Positions 12,131 to 24,699 are shown, counted from the first letter of the stretch. The stretch: 64,000 nucleotides of DNA from Welwitschia mirabilis (GCA_051453625.1 JBOZIK010000001.1:284932101-284996100), one strand, 5' to 3'. Numbers and translations: made by a program. The notes: generated from the letters alone by a model not told the origin.

Positions 12131-12715
12131 GGGTTGAGATCCTTTTATAGGCAAGGTAGGTTTGAGATGATTCAGAATATTTGGTTTGTAGTGTTATGTA
12201 GAATATTCATCCTTTAGTATCAAGTAGATAAGATTCTATCCTTTAGCATTAGATAGAATCTTCATCATGTAGCATTTAGTGGAGGTTGTCTTATAGTATT
12301 TGATGGAGATCATCATATAGCATTAGGTGGAATCTTCATTATGATGAGTCTAACATGTATCATTTGGAGTCGGATCNNNNNNNNNNGGATCCCTCTACCC
12401 TTGGTTCTATTACCAAATGTCTCTAATTCCATCTTCACATGCCTTTACCACATGTCTTCTAATGTTATTACTATTTGTCACCACCTCATATCTTCATTAA
12501 CACTGTCAGAATTGTGTCCATCTTCTACCATGTGTTCAAAACATGGCTAAAGATTTATAATTATTATAAAGAAAAACATAACATTAAATTTTATTTTAAA
12601 AATAATAGAAGACTTATTTTATAATTAAAACAATTAAATTAATGTCTTCATTTACAATAAATTGTTATAAAACACTTGATATAAATATCAATTTTTATAT
12701 GTTAAAAATATCCAT
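12131..12715 (-). repeat. extra partial LTR copy next to element B
   Basis: This segment repeats the 11426-12130 part of the LTR (from the 'ccttttatag' region through the minisatellite and the 'atgatgagt' region to 'caatttttatatgttaa'). Only the U3 side of the LTR is present. It is either a tandem duplication or a truncated solo LTR, against which the gag fragment at 12730 abuts. Confidence 0.6.
12377..12386. other. 10-N gap, probably spurious
   Basis: The gap is flanked on both sides by ggatc. Collapsing the two copies gives a stretch of nearly the same length as the homologous LTR segment at 11797-11828, so no bases appear to be missing. Confidence 0.7.
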
Positions 12716-12729
12716 TATACTGGTTCTAA

Positions 12730-13511
12730 TACTAATATTAATTAGGAATTTGCTGGGAGTTGGATTTCTGAGGTTGATTACTTGAATAGATTTAACTAGG
12801 AATATTCCAATTTCTTTTGAATGAAGCTTGCTTAGGTTGATTAAAATTTCTATTTTTGCTATTACTGCTACTGATATTCTTTTTATTGAAGTATCAATTC
12901 TTATTTTGATAAGAAATTTATGATCGATTTCCCTTAATGATATGCCTCACCAGAGGAACTATTTTTCTTAATTTTTTATTATATCTACTAGTTTTTTCCT
13001 ATTATCTTTTCCTTTTCTATAGCCTTTGCTTGACTCTTAGGAGGAAACATGAATACTTTGGTAGCAACAGTAGGAAAAAGACTATCAATAAAAAGATTTG
13101 ATTCAGCTTCTTTATCTAGATGCATATGTAATACATATCTTAATAATTCTACAAATTTACACTCATGAGATGTTATGGTCATATTATGGGATTATCTTAG
13201 ATTATAGAAATTTATAATCTTCTAGTAAATATAGAACTTAGAAATGTACTATTCTTAAAGATGTACTTAAATTCCCCCAATGAAAGTTCTAGATATTCCA
13301 ACTTGGTCATTTCCATTTTCCACCATATGTTAGCTTCTCTTTGTAATACAAAAATAGATAAAAAATACTTTTTATATTTATCACATTCTAAGATACCTAT
13401 AACCTTTTCAACATTACTTAGCCAGGATTCTGCTTTGGAAGAATCTAAATGTCCTATAAACTTTGGTGGATGTGGCTTAATAAAAGTTTGAGTTAATTTT
13501 CTCATACTCAC
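12730..13511 (-). pseudogene. Ty3/gypsy gag fragment
   Basis: Two adjacent minus-strand frames (13212-13511 and 12988-13182) together read as a retrotransposon gag. The first has FIKPHPPKFIGHLDSSKAES followed by WLSNVEKVIGILECD and ANIWWKMEM, matching the gag pattern 'PP.F.G..D...AE.WL...EK....' and 'A..WW'. The second has ECKFVELLRYVLHMH, the 'Y...F..L.RY.P' motif. Downstream is an Asn/Ser/Gln-rich tail (NSKNRNFNQPKQASFKRNW, about 12790-12860). The zinc knuckle, protease and pol are missing because the sequence runs into LTR material of element B at about 12715. Gag would package element RNA. This copy is broken by frameshifts and stops. Confidence 0.7.
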
Positions 13512-15079
13512 TTCCTTAGGTTGATTGATACCATTGTTTACTTATAGGTTTTAACATTAATTTACTATTTGTAATAGGAATTGCATGAATGTATTTATTA
13601 ATTCTTTTAGATTAATGTTAAATTATGGTTAATTTTTATCATTACATTACTGACTCTCTTATAAATTCTCTTAATGTTGATTACTTGGTGTAAATAACCT
13701 AGCCTCAAGATTTAACTAATGATGACAAGACATCTAAAATAAATGGAAATTTTTATGAGATTATATTTGAAAATAAAATAAATATTATTAAAAGATAATC
13801 TTAGAAATATTTTTATGATCTTAGAAAGGACATGATTATGATTATGAGATGATTGATCCTAATTTATAACTTAAACAACATAATCAAGTTTATTTCCTTT
13901 CTTTATTTTTAATAGATAAGGTTTACTAGGTTTATAAGTTATGAATGTGACAATATAATTTGAGATGAATAACGTGGTTAGAGGTTTGATTGTTTTCAGA
14001 GATATCTACTTATAAGGCATTATTTTATGTATTTATATTTCTTGTAAAATCTTAAGCTCTTTATGGAATCATATAAGGTTATCATTCTAAATTCTTAAGA
14101 TAAGTGTAATTCTCTTAGGTGAGCATTATCTATAGCTATAAGGTAATAAAGTATTTAATAACTTGAATTCATCATTCTTCTAGGTTTGTTTAGGAATTTA
14201 AAATTATCATACATATGATTAACATAATGATTATCTAGGGGTTTGGGTTATAGTTACCTTAAGAATACTTTGGAACTATCCCAAATATAATCAACTTCTA
14301 GGATTATTAAGGTAATAGGATTATCATTAGTGTAGTCTTTGTAATTATTAGGATTAATATGGATGTAATTTGGTATATTTTTAGAGAATAGAAGAAGTAT
14401 AGATATGATCAAATTCATGACTATTAGAAGATATGATTAAGTTCATGCTTATCTAGGAGTTAGAGTTACCTTGGGATCTAGTATTATTTAAAAAATATAA
14501 TTGATTTTACTTATGGTTTAAAATTATTAGAGATATAATTAACTTTATAGCTATTAGGAATTAAGATTATTATGGTTACAACTAACTTTAAGATTATTAA
14601 GGAGAAAGATTGTTAAAGACATAATTGGATTTATATTCTTATAAATTTATAAGTGATTAATATAAGTATTATTTAAGTTAACCTAAACTTCTGATATTAA
14701 TTTGTGATACCATTCCTTTTATCTTCCTTGACTTTTTATATTATTATCTAATGAAGACAACAAAACATAGGATTAAATTTCACTTGTTCCTTTATTAGCA
14801 GTTTTATATTTTAAGAAAAAATAAATCATCTTATTATTATATATTTATCTAATAATTAATTCTTGCGTTGGTTTGGTTTAAAAATAATAGTGATGTCATA
14901 ATCTTATATCCTTTACTTCTTCCTAGTCTTTTGTCACATGAAAAGATATCTTGTAAAATAGTTGAGGAGATGTAAACTTGTTATAAACATACATGGATAA
15001 GTTTTAAAGATAATACTTAACTAATATAATAGGAGGTTGTAACTCCCATTAATGGCATTCTAACTCGATATTTAGTTAC
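13512..15079. other. AT-rich stretch, no gene; weak degenerate repeats
   Basis: No convincing coding signal is present on either strand. Between about 14160 and 14640, short phrases such as 'ttaggattat', 'gttatagttacc' and 'attaacttta' recur roughly every 60-70 bases, like an old tandem or leader repeat. The stretch lies 5' of the gag fragment and could be that element's leader or LTR, but no second LTR copy was recognised. Confidence 0.4.
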
Positions 15080-15730
15080 NNNNNNNNNNNNNNNNNNNNN
15101 NNNNNNNNNNNNNNNNNNNNNNNNNNNNNNNNNNNNNNNNNNNNNNNNNNNNNNNNNNNNNNNNNNNNNNNNNNNNNNNNNNNNNNNNNNNNNNNNNNNN
15201 NNNNNNNNNNNNNNNNNNNNNNNNNNNNNNNNNNNNNNNNNNNNNNNNNNNNNNNNNNNNNNNNNNNNNNNNNNNNNNNNNNNNNNNNNNNNNNNNNNNN
15301 NNNNNNNNNNNNNNNNNNNNNNNNNNNNNNNNNNNNNNNNNNNNNNNNNNNNNNNNNNNNNNNNNNNNNNNNNNNNNNNNNNNNNNNNNNNNNNNNNNNN
15401 NNNNNNNNNNNNNNNNNNNNNNNNNNNNNNNNNNNNNNNNNNNNNNNNNNNNNNNNNNNNNNNNNNNNNNNNNNNNNNNNNNNNNNNNNNNNNNNNNNNN
15501 NNNNNNNNNNNNNNNNNNNNNNNNNNNNNNNNNNNNNNNNNNNNNNNNNNNNNNNNNNNNNNNNNNNNNNNNNNNNNNNNNNNNNNNNNNNNNNNNNNNN
15601 NNNNNNNNNNNNNNNNNNNNNNNNNNNNNNNNNNNNNNNNNNNNNNNNNNNNNNNNNNNNNNNNNNNNNNNNNNNNNNNNNNNNNNNNNNNNNNNNNNNN
15701 NNNNNNNNNNNNNNNNNNNNNNNNNNNNNN
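15080..15730. other. assembly gap, 651 N
   Basis: An unsequenced block. Any open frame running through it is an artefact. Confidence 0.98.
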
Positions 15731-16980
15731 TGAAGTCCAAGTATGAGGATGAACATTATTAGAATTATCTTGATTTAGTCCTATCCGATGAATAAACCAT
15801 ATAAATGCATGTATACAACTCTAACTGATTTTAAGATTTAATAGGTTATTTACCTAGTTATAATAATTCTAATCATCATTAGGTTTATTTTATAGAAATA
15901 ATCATAAAAGAGGAAATAAGCATACAAGAACATCTCTATATTTGAGATTACAATAATGAAAATAGAAATAAAGAAAACATTTTTTTATTTTAAAAATATT
16001 TAAAATTTATCAAATCACATCTTAATAATATACTTAAAGAAACTAATCTATACCTAGAGCTAAGCCATCCTAGAAGCATTCTTTCATGATCATATGACAA
16101 TCTCCATGGATTGGTACAATGAAGATAGATAGAAGAAGGTATAACCCAACATAATTATAAAGACATAATACTTTATCTAAGACTTACATGGTTATATCAT
16201 AAGTTAAGAAAATAAATGATAAATCTAGGACTATTCATGCTGCTTAAACTACAAAGGTGAAAATCCTTACAAGCAAGCATATCCAAAGTTAGATGAAAGA
16301 AAAAGATAAAAAAGCATTTTTTTCTAATAAAATATTATTCCTAAGAAATGTATCTTAAGGCTACTAATGGCAACTTATTTTATACACTTAAATTATCTAT
16401 ATAATTTTATTTCATAATTTTTAATAATTTAAAACATTAATTATAATATTTTTGGTCTCTAAGGAGACATCATAATAAAAAATTACTAATTAATTAATTA
16501 TGACAAAAATAAATTACAATAGTTCCTTATAAACTAAACTCATAATAGGTCATTAGAAACTAACTTAAGCTATCTTGAAATTCTAAAAATATAATTTCTA
16601 AGATCATGACTTAAGGTTAAAAACTATCCAATTTTCTAGAGTTACGGTCCTATTATACTACATTAAAATGACTATAACTTTTAAAATACTTTTGAGCTTT
16701 TAAATAATTCAAGATGTTTTGGAAAGATTATTTAATTCTCTACAACTTAGGATGATCAAGTTTTTAGATATCCTTTTTTTCCTAAAAAATGGTAAATAGA
16801 TTATATTAACTTAAAACAGGGAAAAGGTACAACATAGACTAAGAGCTAGATTGCCAAGCATAGTAGAAGCGTCTCTGGTATTCAAACCCTCAAACATCAA
16901 CATTTAATTTTGTGAAACCAAGTTCCTAATTCTAATTAAAAAGAGGCTAAAGATTAGCATACCCCTAGGGTTTTACAACA
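15731..16980. other. AT-rich intergenic stretch without a recognised gene
   Basis: Both strands carry frequent stops in every frame, and I see no element motif. The 3' end of the minus-strand LINE begins just beyond it. Confidence 0.5.
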
Positions 16981-16989
16981 TAATGATAC

Positions 16990-17270
16990 TCATTAGGGCC
17001 ATACTTTAAGGGGGAGGATTTAACCAGTGGGAGTAGGAACTAAAGGTTCTATTTCCTCCTTAATGTTTTCTTATTCTTGCTATTCTTCCTTTTTTGCAAC
17101 TTCTTCTTCATATTGCTGATTCTTTATGTGCTCTTGTTCTAGTGCATTGTCAATGTACTTAGGGGGTATGGGGAGACTGCATTCTTCATCGCTTCAGTAT
17201 ACTTTAGAGGATCTCATAGCAATGGCTTTTGCATAAGCTCCTTTGGGATTTCTTACTAAGATAATATGCT
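16990..17270 (-). pseudogene. LINE C-terminal tail, Glu-rich
   Basis: The minus frame reads NPKGAYAKAIAMRSSKVY, a stop, then SDEECSLPIPPKYIDNALEQ and a Glu/Lys/Gln-rich run ending EPLVPTPTG and a stop. The few stops inside (TAG and TAA) sit where Gln codons would fit. The position after RT suggests the C-terminus of the LINE ORF2. The function of this tail is unknown. Confidence 0.5.
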
Positions 17271-18550
17271 AGCATTAATATATATTTTCTTTTGATAAAG
17301 TGACTAAATAAACCATTCATGGCATACCTTAAAGCTTTAGAGGAAGTAGTGGAGAAATCCAAAGAGAAATAAAGGGAGATATATCTGAATCTCTTCCATC
17401 ATAATAGCTAAAAAGTGGAAGTGTAGCTTATTTATCTTATTGAAGTAGCCCTTCAAAGTGAATTATTTCATGATTAAAGTAGCCTAAGAATCAAAAGGCC
17501 CCAATAAGTCTTTCATTCTATAGCATCCTCATCTATTTCTAAGAATTTTACCAATTAATCTTTCAAAATTAAGAAGAATAAAAGCCTTGGGAGATCCTCT
17601 TTTTAGCTTAATTCCTTAAGGACCTATGCAAATGATATTACTAATGGAAGGAATATGAATAAAAATGGTAGTATTACCTATTCAAGTAGATCTGCCATTA
17701 TAGTTTTTAAAAAATTATTTGAAGATATTAGGATCATGTCCTCTAAGTCTAAGCACATAAGAATCCTATACTACTACTTGAAAGGCCTTCCAAGTTTACT
17801 CATGGTACAATAGCACATCATAATTGACAGGTTCAATTCTAATAGCCTTTTCCATGTCTTCTAGCATGTTGAGATCACGACGGCTACTCAAGCATGATTT
17901 AGATACTCCATTTCGGTGTGGTTTGGATGCTCTTAGCTATGCGTTCTCTTGCAAATAGGATGTAATTCTACTTGTAGGTTTTGGGCTTTCATGATTTTTA
18001 TAGACCTGGATTTAATCTAGTTCTTCAATCTATCTAATTATTTTAAATTTCAACTTTGAGACGGATAACTTTTTCTACTAAAAGATAATGTTGCACCTAT
18101 GCTTCCATCAAAGCCAAATTGAAGGTATCCAAGCTAATGTGAAAAGGAGGAGGTATATCTAGACCTTTGTAGAGATATTTTATAATAGAACATTCAATGA
18201 AGAGATGATTTTAAACTCATTTTCTTCATGGCATATTGGGAAATCTTGATCAATTCCTAAATTTATTTAAATAAGCTTATCTGCTGTGGGATATATTCTT
18301 TCAAATTATACCCTCAAAACATTTAAAATATCTTTGTAATATTTAGCTTTCATAATTTCTTCCATCTATGATCATACTAAAACAAATTATGATAGATTAC
18401 TAATATGCTTACTTTGCCATTTTAGATAGGAATATTTTCATTTTTAAAAACCTATGGTCAAACCTCTTTGGTGGAACAGATCATGTACTTCTAAAAAGTA
18501 GAATGCCTTTATTTATCATCATAATCTTCTTTGAAGACTTTGTTATCAAA

Positions 18551-18576
18551 TATATATATATATATATATATATAGT
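18551..18576. repeat. (TA)13 microsatellite
   Basis: A pure alternating TA run inside the LINE remnant. Confidence 0.95.
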
Positions 18577-18959
18577 AGTGTTTAACAAGAATACATTTGC
18601 TTATATCCATAGTTTTTCTAATGCTAAGATTACCTACTTTATTTGGCATGGTAATTTGCTTAAAGTTTATAAGATGAAACCTCTTGTAAGACTTGCCACT
18701 TGACTAGGCAAGATTTGACAAGGAGAACTTTCTTGATAAGAATTTATTTTTTCATCTAGTTAATTGAGCTGTAATTTTTTTCATCAAAGAAGGCTAAAAG
18801 TTATAGGTAATATGATCTAAATCAAAAGGAAGACCAAGATAGGCATCAGTAAATATGTCTTATAAGCATTAGAAAACCTAAGAGATAGCTATCTTTCTTG
18901 ATTAAGAAGTGTTAATGAGGAAGATTTTTGATTTGTGCTAATTTTTTGCAATATCTAAG

Positions 18960-19690
18960 AAATCATGAAACTTGTTTAATAGATTGTGAGTGTGCCTTAC
19001 CACAAGAAGGCTAGAGTCCAAGCATAAAAGAGTTTCATTTGCAAACTAAAAGATGGAATATGAAGGTGCTAGTTTAATGGCTAAAATTTGATTCTGATTC
19101 TAAATAAAGAGTCTGGCTAAGGAATCCATCACTAGAACAAAAAACTTAGAGAAAAGGGGTAAATTTGATGCACATGACTATTATCATGAAAGTAGCCATA
19201 TCTCTCCCCATTAACCATAATAGAGAAGGTAAAAATTGAGATATAGAAGTGAAGTAGATTCCTAAGTGGCATGGGTACACTAGACTCCTATAACACATAG
19301 TCTATTATTTTCCACTAGATGGTAACAAACGCTTTAACTATATCAAGCTTGAGGAACATTATAGGTTTATTTCCTTTATGATGAAGATGAAGAATTTCAT
19401 TAATGAGGATTATGTTTTTGTGTATAACTCTTCCTAAAATAAAACTGGATTGAGACAAGAAGATCATATCTTAAAGAAGCACTTTAAACCTGTCTGCAAT
19501 AATCTTAGCACAAATCTTCTAGAAAATATTACAAAGACTGATTGGCTTGTATGGTGAGGACTTTCTACATCTTCTTTTTTTGGTAAGAGTATTATTAAAA
19601 GGCTTATAAAATCCTAAAAAGTCTGATATAATTCTATAGGGAAGTCATCAGGACCTAACACCCTATTTTTTTCCATAGAGTTGATGGCAT
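18960..19690 (-). pseudogene. L1-type reverse transcriptase remnant
   Basis: Motifs occur in order on the minus strand. INSMEKNRVLGPDDFPIELY matches the 'K(S/A)PGPDG(F/L)P..FY' entry motif of LINE RT. SPYKPISLCNIF matches 'YRPISLCNV'. FLKLDIVKAF corresponds to the palm 'K.D..KAYD' motif, with the second Asp position lost. FVLVMDSLARL matches 'FVLVMDSLARL', and FANETLLCLDSSLL corresponds to the catalytic 'FADDTLLF.DAS' motif. The two catalytic Asp residues of FADD are changed to Asn and Glu (FANE), so the enzyme would be dead even without its stops. RT would copy element RNA at the target site. Confidence 0.85.
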
Positions 19691-20356
19691 TTTGAATTTT
19701 GTCCTCTATGATTTATTAGCTTAAGTAATATTGTTATTCTTCGGTAATAGGAGGATGAACTAAAATGCTTATAAGAGCCACTAAATTCTTTATAAATAAT
19801 TTCTGGAAATATTCAATAAAAGAATTAGCAATCTAAGCTTTGGACGTGTAGTGTGTTGTAGACGCGCTCCACTGTATACTATTTTTCTGCTTGTGTTTAT
19901 TCACTATCTAGAAGAAGAATTTTGTATTATGGTACTCTTCTTTAAGCCACTGGATTCTAGATTTTTATTTTCAATAAGTTTCTTCTTTGGAATATATGTT
20001 ATGAATTTGAGGGATAAGATGCTCTTCATAACTTAAATCAGAACTGAGAGCTTCATTGTGCTTTTAGATAGTACTTAGCTTCTTCAATAATTAATTCTTA
20101 ATGTTTTTAGAGGAATCATTCAATCATTTCTTCTAAATAATTGACTCATCCCTTAAAATTTTGAGCTTTTGAAATAATCTCCAAGTAGCATTCTCTTTTA
20201 TTGAAGTATTTTAAAGATGGTTAATTAAATCTATGTAGTTTAGATCTTTCAACCTAGAGCTCTTGAATAGGAAGAGAAACTTATTTTGAGGGAAGCTCAT
20301 CATTAGGATTATGAGCTTATGATTGAAAAATAATTTATCTTTTGATTTGAGAAAGA

Positions 20357-20366
20357 NNNNNNNNNN
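20357..20366. other. 10-N gap
   Basis: A short gap at the 3' edge of the endonuclease fragment of the LINE. The flanks do not overlap. Confidence 0.98.
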
Positions 20367-20394
20367 TTGAGTTTTTTTTACTAAGCATCTATTA

Positions 20395-20596
20395 ATTTAA
20401 GATATAAAAAGATTCTTACCTTCCCCCAGATTACTTCAAGTATAGGAAGCACTGTGAAGAGGAAGATTTCTAAGGTTATGCTTATTGATTAAATCAGAAA
20501 AAAGATCAATAATGGAGAGATTAGGAACATTATTGAGCTTCTCATGAGGACTAAGAATTTTATTAAAGTTACTCATAATGATGGGTTCATTATGGT
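20395..20596 (-). pseudogene. LINE apurinic-type endonuclease fragment
   Basis: The minus frame reads EPIIMSNFNKILSPHEKLNN, then IIDLFSDLINKHNLRNLPLH and ASYT. This matches the plant L1 endonuclease pattern 'P....GDFN..LS..EK.GG......FQ.F.....L.DLP..G..FTW'. The catalytic GDFN is changed to SNFN, so Gly-Asp is lost. It would nick target DNA to prime reverse transcription. The N-terminal part is missing. Confidence 0.75.
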
Positions 20597-20679
20597 GAGG
20601 ACTTAAGCTAGTTTCTTTTTCCTATTTTTCCTGGCTTCCTGCCAATTAGTCTTTTTAACCTTCTCATTTTTTTCCATTT

Positions 20680-21180
20680 TTCCATTGTGTGTCCATGTTC
20701 TCCACATTTTAAGCATTCTATAGGAAGGTTTCTAATTTCAAGATTGAAGACTATTTTCCTTACATTGTATCCAAGATTATTTTATCCACATTGAAACTAT
20801 CCAGTTTCATATAAGCACAAATTTTAGACATTGCCATTTTTACCATGAGACCAGTATTTCTATCAAGTTTAAGAAATTTTCCTAATGTATCTCCTAATTG
20901 CTTAAAATGTCAGCATGCCATATTTATAAGTGAGGATTTTAAATATGAATCCAAACAAGAATATTCTAAAAAATGGAGGGTTTATCAAGAATAAAAGGGG
21001 ACCATCTTCTTAAAGCTAGATCTCTTCAGCCAAAAAAATAAGGGCCTCCTGCCAAAGCCTTATTCATATCATCTTTCAAATCAAAAATAAAATATAATAG
21101 TCCATCTCAAAGATGAATTACCTTATATTTTGATGGGAATCTCTAGTCACATCATGTGTGCATCTTTTCTATGAAGGAAA
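20680..21180 (-). pseudogene. LINE ORF1 remnant: DUF4283-like domain and CCHC knuckle
   Basis: The minus strand reads DMNKALAGGPYFF, RDLALRRWSPF and NILVWIHI, matching DUF4283 ('..VL.GGPW...G..L.L..W.P......VWVRL'). After a region with GLMVKMAMSKICAYMKLDS it ends in CLKCGEHGH (20690-20716). That is a nucleic-acid-binding knuckle 'C..CG..GH....C' whose last Cys is not visible. Such proteins bind the element's RNA. Stops and one or two frameshifts break it. Confidence 0.7.
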
Positions 21181-21359
21181 ACCCTCCTGAAGATTGAAAT
21201 TTACTAATAAAACAACTTTGGAATCCAACTTCCAAGTGCTTAGAGTAGTTCATAGGCATGTTATCAAGGAAGGTATTGCCATCATGTTTGAAGCCAAAAT
21301 CCAAGTTGGAAAAACTTTAAGGATTATTCCCCCTACTAATGTTGCATAAGATTTTCTAC

Positions 21360-21372
21360 NNNNNNNNNNNNN
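21360..21372. other. 13-N gap
   Basis: A short gap near the 5' end of the LINE. Confidence 0.98.
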
Positions 21373-21429
21373 TTTTATTGTCATTAAAGAGCCAGATGTG
21401 CTTCCACTACCTTAGATATCTTAGATTCA

Positions 21430-22955
21430 TTTGAGCCCATCCTTTTGAGTTTTCAGGATTCATGAGTCATTCATTAAAAACCATCCTCTTAGGAATATGA
21501 AAATCAATGTGAGGTCTAAGTATATTCTATTGCACCCTTTTAGGTTTTCATAGTAGAACACACCATAAAGGAGTTAATAAAAGGGCACATTGAACATGCG
21601 TCGCATTAAAATGCCCTAAAAGCGAGCTCTATAGATCACCAATGGGAAAAACATAGTGCAAGGCACAAGTTTTTAAATATCTTAACTGTTAATTATAGAA
21701 ATATGAATTACTTACTTTTTATTTTATGTATTTATTTCCTAACATATAAGTTTTCTAAAGATTATTACACATAAGAGAAATTACTGTTTTTAGATTTTTA
21801 CAATCATAACATAATTCTGAACTTAAAGGAAAAAAATTCATTAATTTATACTATTAATTAATAAGCTATGGTGTTTTTAACATATGCCTCTATTTTAAAA
21901 ATTTAACTTTGGCTATGAGAAATATAATAAAGTTTCTACAACTAGTTATGCAATAATTTAAATTAATAAAATAATAAACATATTAGCTAAGATAATTATC
22001 TACAAAACATCTTAAATAAATTTACTAATTCAAATCAAAGTGAAAAAAAGAATTAAATCAATTTAAAAGAACCATTTACTATGAGCCTTAGGATTTCCAT
22101 GAAAGAGTATTAGCCTGAAAAAATGTTTAATGATTATATCTTTACTCCTAATAACATACATGTAATGCATAATAGATAAAAATATAATATTAAAATAAAC
22201 ATGGGTACCCAAATTAGTAAATCCCTTGGTCACTTGGCCATAATCATCCATTAGTAACCTCTATTACCAAGTATAAGAAACCTAATGTCTCGGTAAGAGC
22301 CAATGGAAGGGTATAATATTTTACAACACAACTGCATAAGAATCATAAATAATTATCTAATGCAATATCACATCATTTCACTAGAATATTTAAAAGATAT
22401 TATATAGATAATATGAGTAAAATGCTTACTTGGAAAGACTGGTAAATCTTTGATAGTTGAAGATTGATGAAGATTCAAGATCAAGATTCCTTAGCTCCAA
22501 GCTGTACAAAATGAAGAATGAAAGGAAAGAGAGAAAAAATAAGGAAATGCAATTGTATGAAAAAAGAATAGATAAACAAAAGGTACATTGATCAAGATCA
22601 TAATATCACATGATTTATCATTAATAAGTAGGATGAGTAGTAAGTGATATTGAAGTACAAAGATAAATCATATTTATGACTCATGCACCTAACTAGGATG
22701 AGGAATCTTCTTGCTTTAATTAATAAAGTTAATTACATGCATCATGTCCTCATGCTAGCATCTTCTTAACCCTTTATGGGATCATAAGTAAATTTAATTC
22801 ATCTAAGACATGCATCAAAAATATAAATTCAAAAATCTCAAAATTATCATGGGGCATAATGAGATGAACTCTTCAATTTCAATGACCAAAATAATAAATA
22901 TGTTATGAATCAAGTGTCCCTATATAGATTAAGAAGATAAAAGTCATGGTAGAGT
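21430..22955. other. AT-rich stretch, nothing recognised
   Basis: No gene, RNA or element motif was found on either strand. The largest open frame (22063-22251, minus) has no conserved features. Confidence 0.5.
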
Positions 22956-23479
22956 NNNNNNNNNNNNNNNNNNNNNNNNNNNNNNNNNNNNNNNNNNNNN
23001 NNNNNNNNNNNNNNNNNNNNNNNNNNNNNNNNNNNNNNNNNNNNNNNNNNNNNNNNNNNNNNNNNNNNNNNNNNNNNNNNNNNNNNNNNNNNNNNNNNNN
23101 NNNNNNNNNNNNNNNNNNNNNNNNNNNNNNNNNNNNNNNNNNNNNNNNNNNNNNNNNNNNNNNNNNNNNNNNNNNNNNNNNNNNNNNNNNNNNNNNNNNN
23201 NNNNNNNNNNNNNNNNNNNNNNNNNNNNNNNNNNNNNNNNNNNNNNNNNNNNNNNNNNNNNNNNNNNNNNNNNNNNNNNNNNNNNNNNNNNNNNNNNNNN
23301 NNNNNNNNNNNNNNNNNNNNNNNNNNNNNNNNNNNNNNNNNNNNNNNNNNNNNNNNNNNNNNNNNNNNNNNNNNNNNNNNNNNNNNNNNNNNNNNNNNNN
23401 NNNNNNNNNNNNNNNNNNNNNNNNNNNNNNNNNNNNNNNNNNNNNNNNNNNNNNNNNNNNNNNNNNNNNNNNNNNNNNN
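22956..23479. other. assembly gap, 524 N
   Basis: An unsequenced block. Open frames that cross it are artefacts. Confidence 0.98.
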
Positions 23480-24690
23480 ATTTATCCAAATGTGCATTTT
23501 TTCAAAATGCATAGAATCTATCAATCACACAATACAAAGAAGAAAATATCTTTTCATAATATAGTACACCTATTACATTTACCAAGAATTTAAATGAGAA
23601 AATAATATGTAAAATGTATTATTATGTCCTCTTGAAATTCTTAATTTATTAGTTTTATCATATGATTTTAATTCCTTACATAATGAGGTTATCTAAGTTT
23701 AAATTTTTGGATAGCTTTTCTCATAAATACCTTCTAACATAATTATTATCATTTTCATGGTAAATTATAAAAATTATAAATTAAGATTAATTTAAAATAT
23801 CATTTTAATTTTATAAAGCCTTTAAAGAAGAGTAATTCATCATTTGATTAAATCCTTAGAATGCTTAATATCCAAGTAATTAAGGTTTTCAAAATATGGA
23901 ATATGACATAACATATATTTTATCTCTTCCATGAACACAAAAATAAATGTTCTACTCTGTAACTCATATAGTTCTAAGTTTAAAATAAATAAATGTAATA
24001 ATATATTAAGTTAGTAAGAGGATTAATAACAAGAAAATACATGATCTATGTAACTAAAACTAAAAAATTTAATTATATCAATAAGATCTTAAGGATCTAT
24101 TAGAAAAAGGAAGTGTACATGACATTATTGTAAAAGATGTTATCTATAAAGTTACTTAGAGTTTTCGTTAAAACCTAAAATAACTATGAGCTTTGATGTT
24201 CCATTTATTTCATACATTATCTAATTAGAACATTTAAGAAAGTTATGACTTTTATATTTAATAATAATTTGATTATTAATTTGACATATATGCTCTTGTT
24301 AAGGAATTTGAAACAACCTATCTCTTTTAATCCTACTTTTATGAGATCTCATTCTGATCATCTAATCTAAATGCATAAGTAGAGTGAAATAGTAGTGATT
24401 AAATAATTTACTTTTGTAAAAGCACTTGATCTAATATTATGTAAATAGAATTAATTTTTGATCTATATTTTCATAAATCCTTTGAAGTAATTGTTTTTTA
24501 AATGTTTAGGATCACAATAATTTTTTTCAAGCATTTTATTTTTGAAGTTAAATATTTTTCTAAGCAAAATAATCTTTTTCTTGAGTCAGCTAGAAAACCC
24601 CTTTAGAAAAGTTATAAGTAGTGAATTTAAGAGACGGCTAACATAAGGTATAAAATAAGAAAGAATTTCTAACCCTAAGGGAATTAAATT
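23480..24690. other. AT-rich stretch, perhaps the 3' part of the RTE LINE
   Basis: It lies directly 3' of the RTE-type RT remnant on the minus strand and may include its tail. I could not read any conserved C-terminal motif. Confidence 0.3.
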
Positions 24691-24699
24691 TTAAGGAGC

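Larger units (their letters stand above)
16990..21420 (-). mobile_element. L1-type LINE, degenerate
   Basis: Read on the minus strand, the expected order of a plant L1 element is present: a DUF4283-like domain and a CCHC knuckle (ORF1, 20680-21180), an endonuclease fragment (20395-20596), a reverse transcriptase (18960-19690) and a charged C-terminal tail (16990-17270). All parts are interrupted by stops and frameshifts. The endonuclease start is missing: only about 90 bases separate the knuckle from the middle of the endonuclease, where more than 300 would be expected. This implies an internal deletion. Insert ends and target duplications were not found. Confidence 0.8.

Noticed and set aside
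15072-15756. Long open frames across N runs here and at 22910-23593 and 28069-28919
   Set aside because: They consist almost wholly of unknown bases and carry no evidence.
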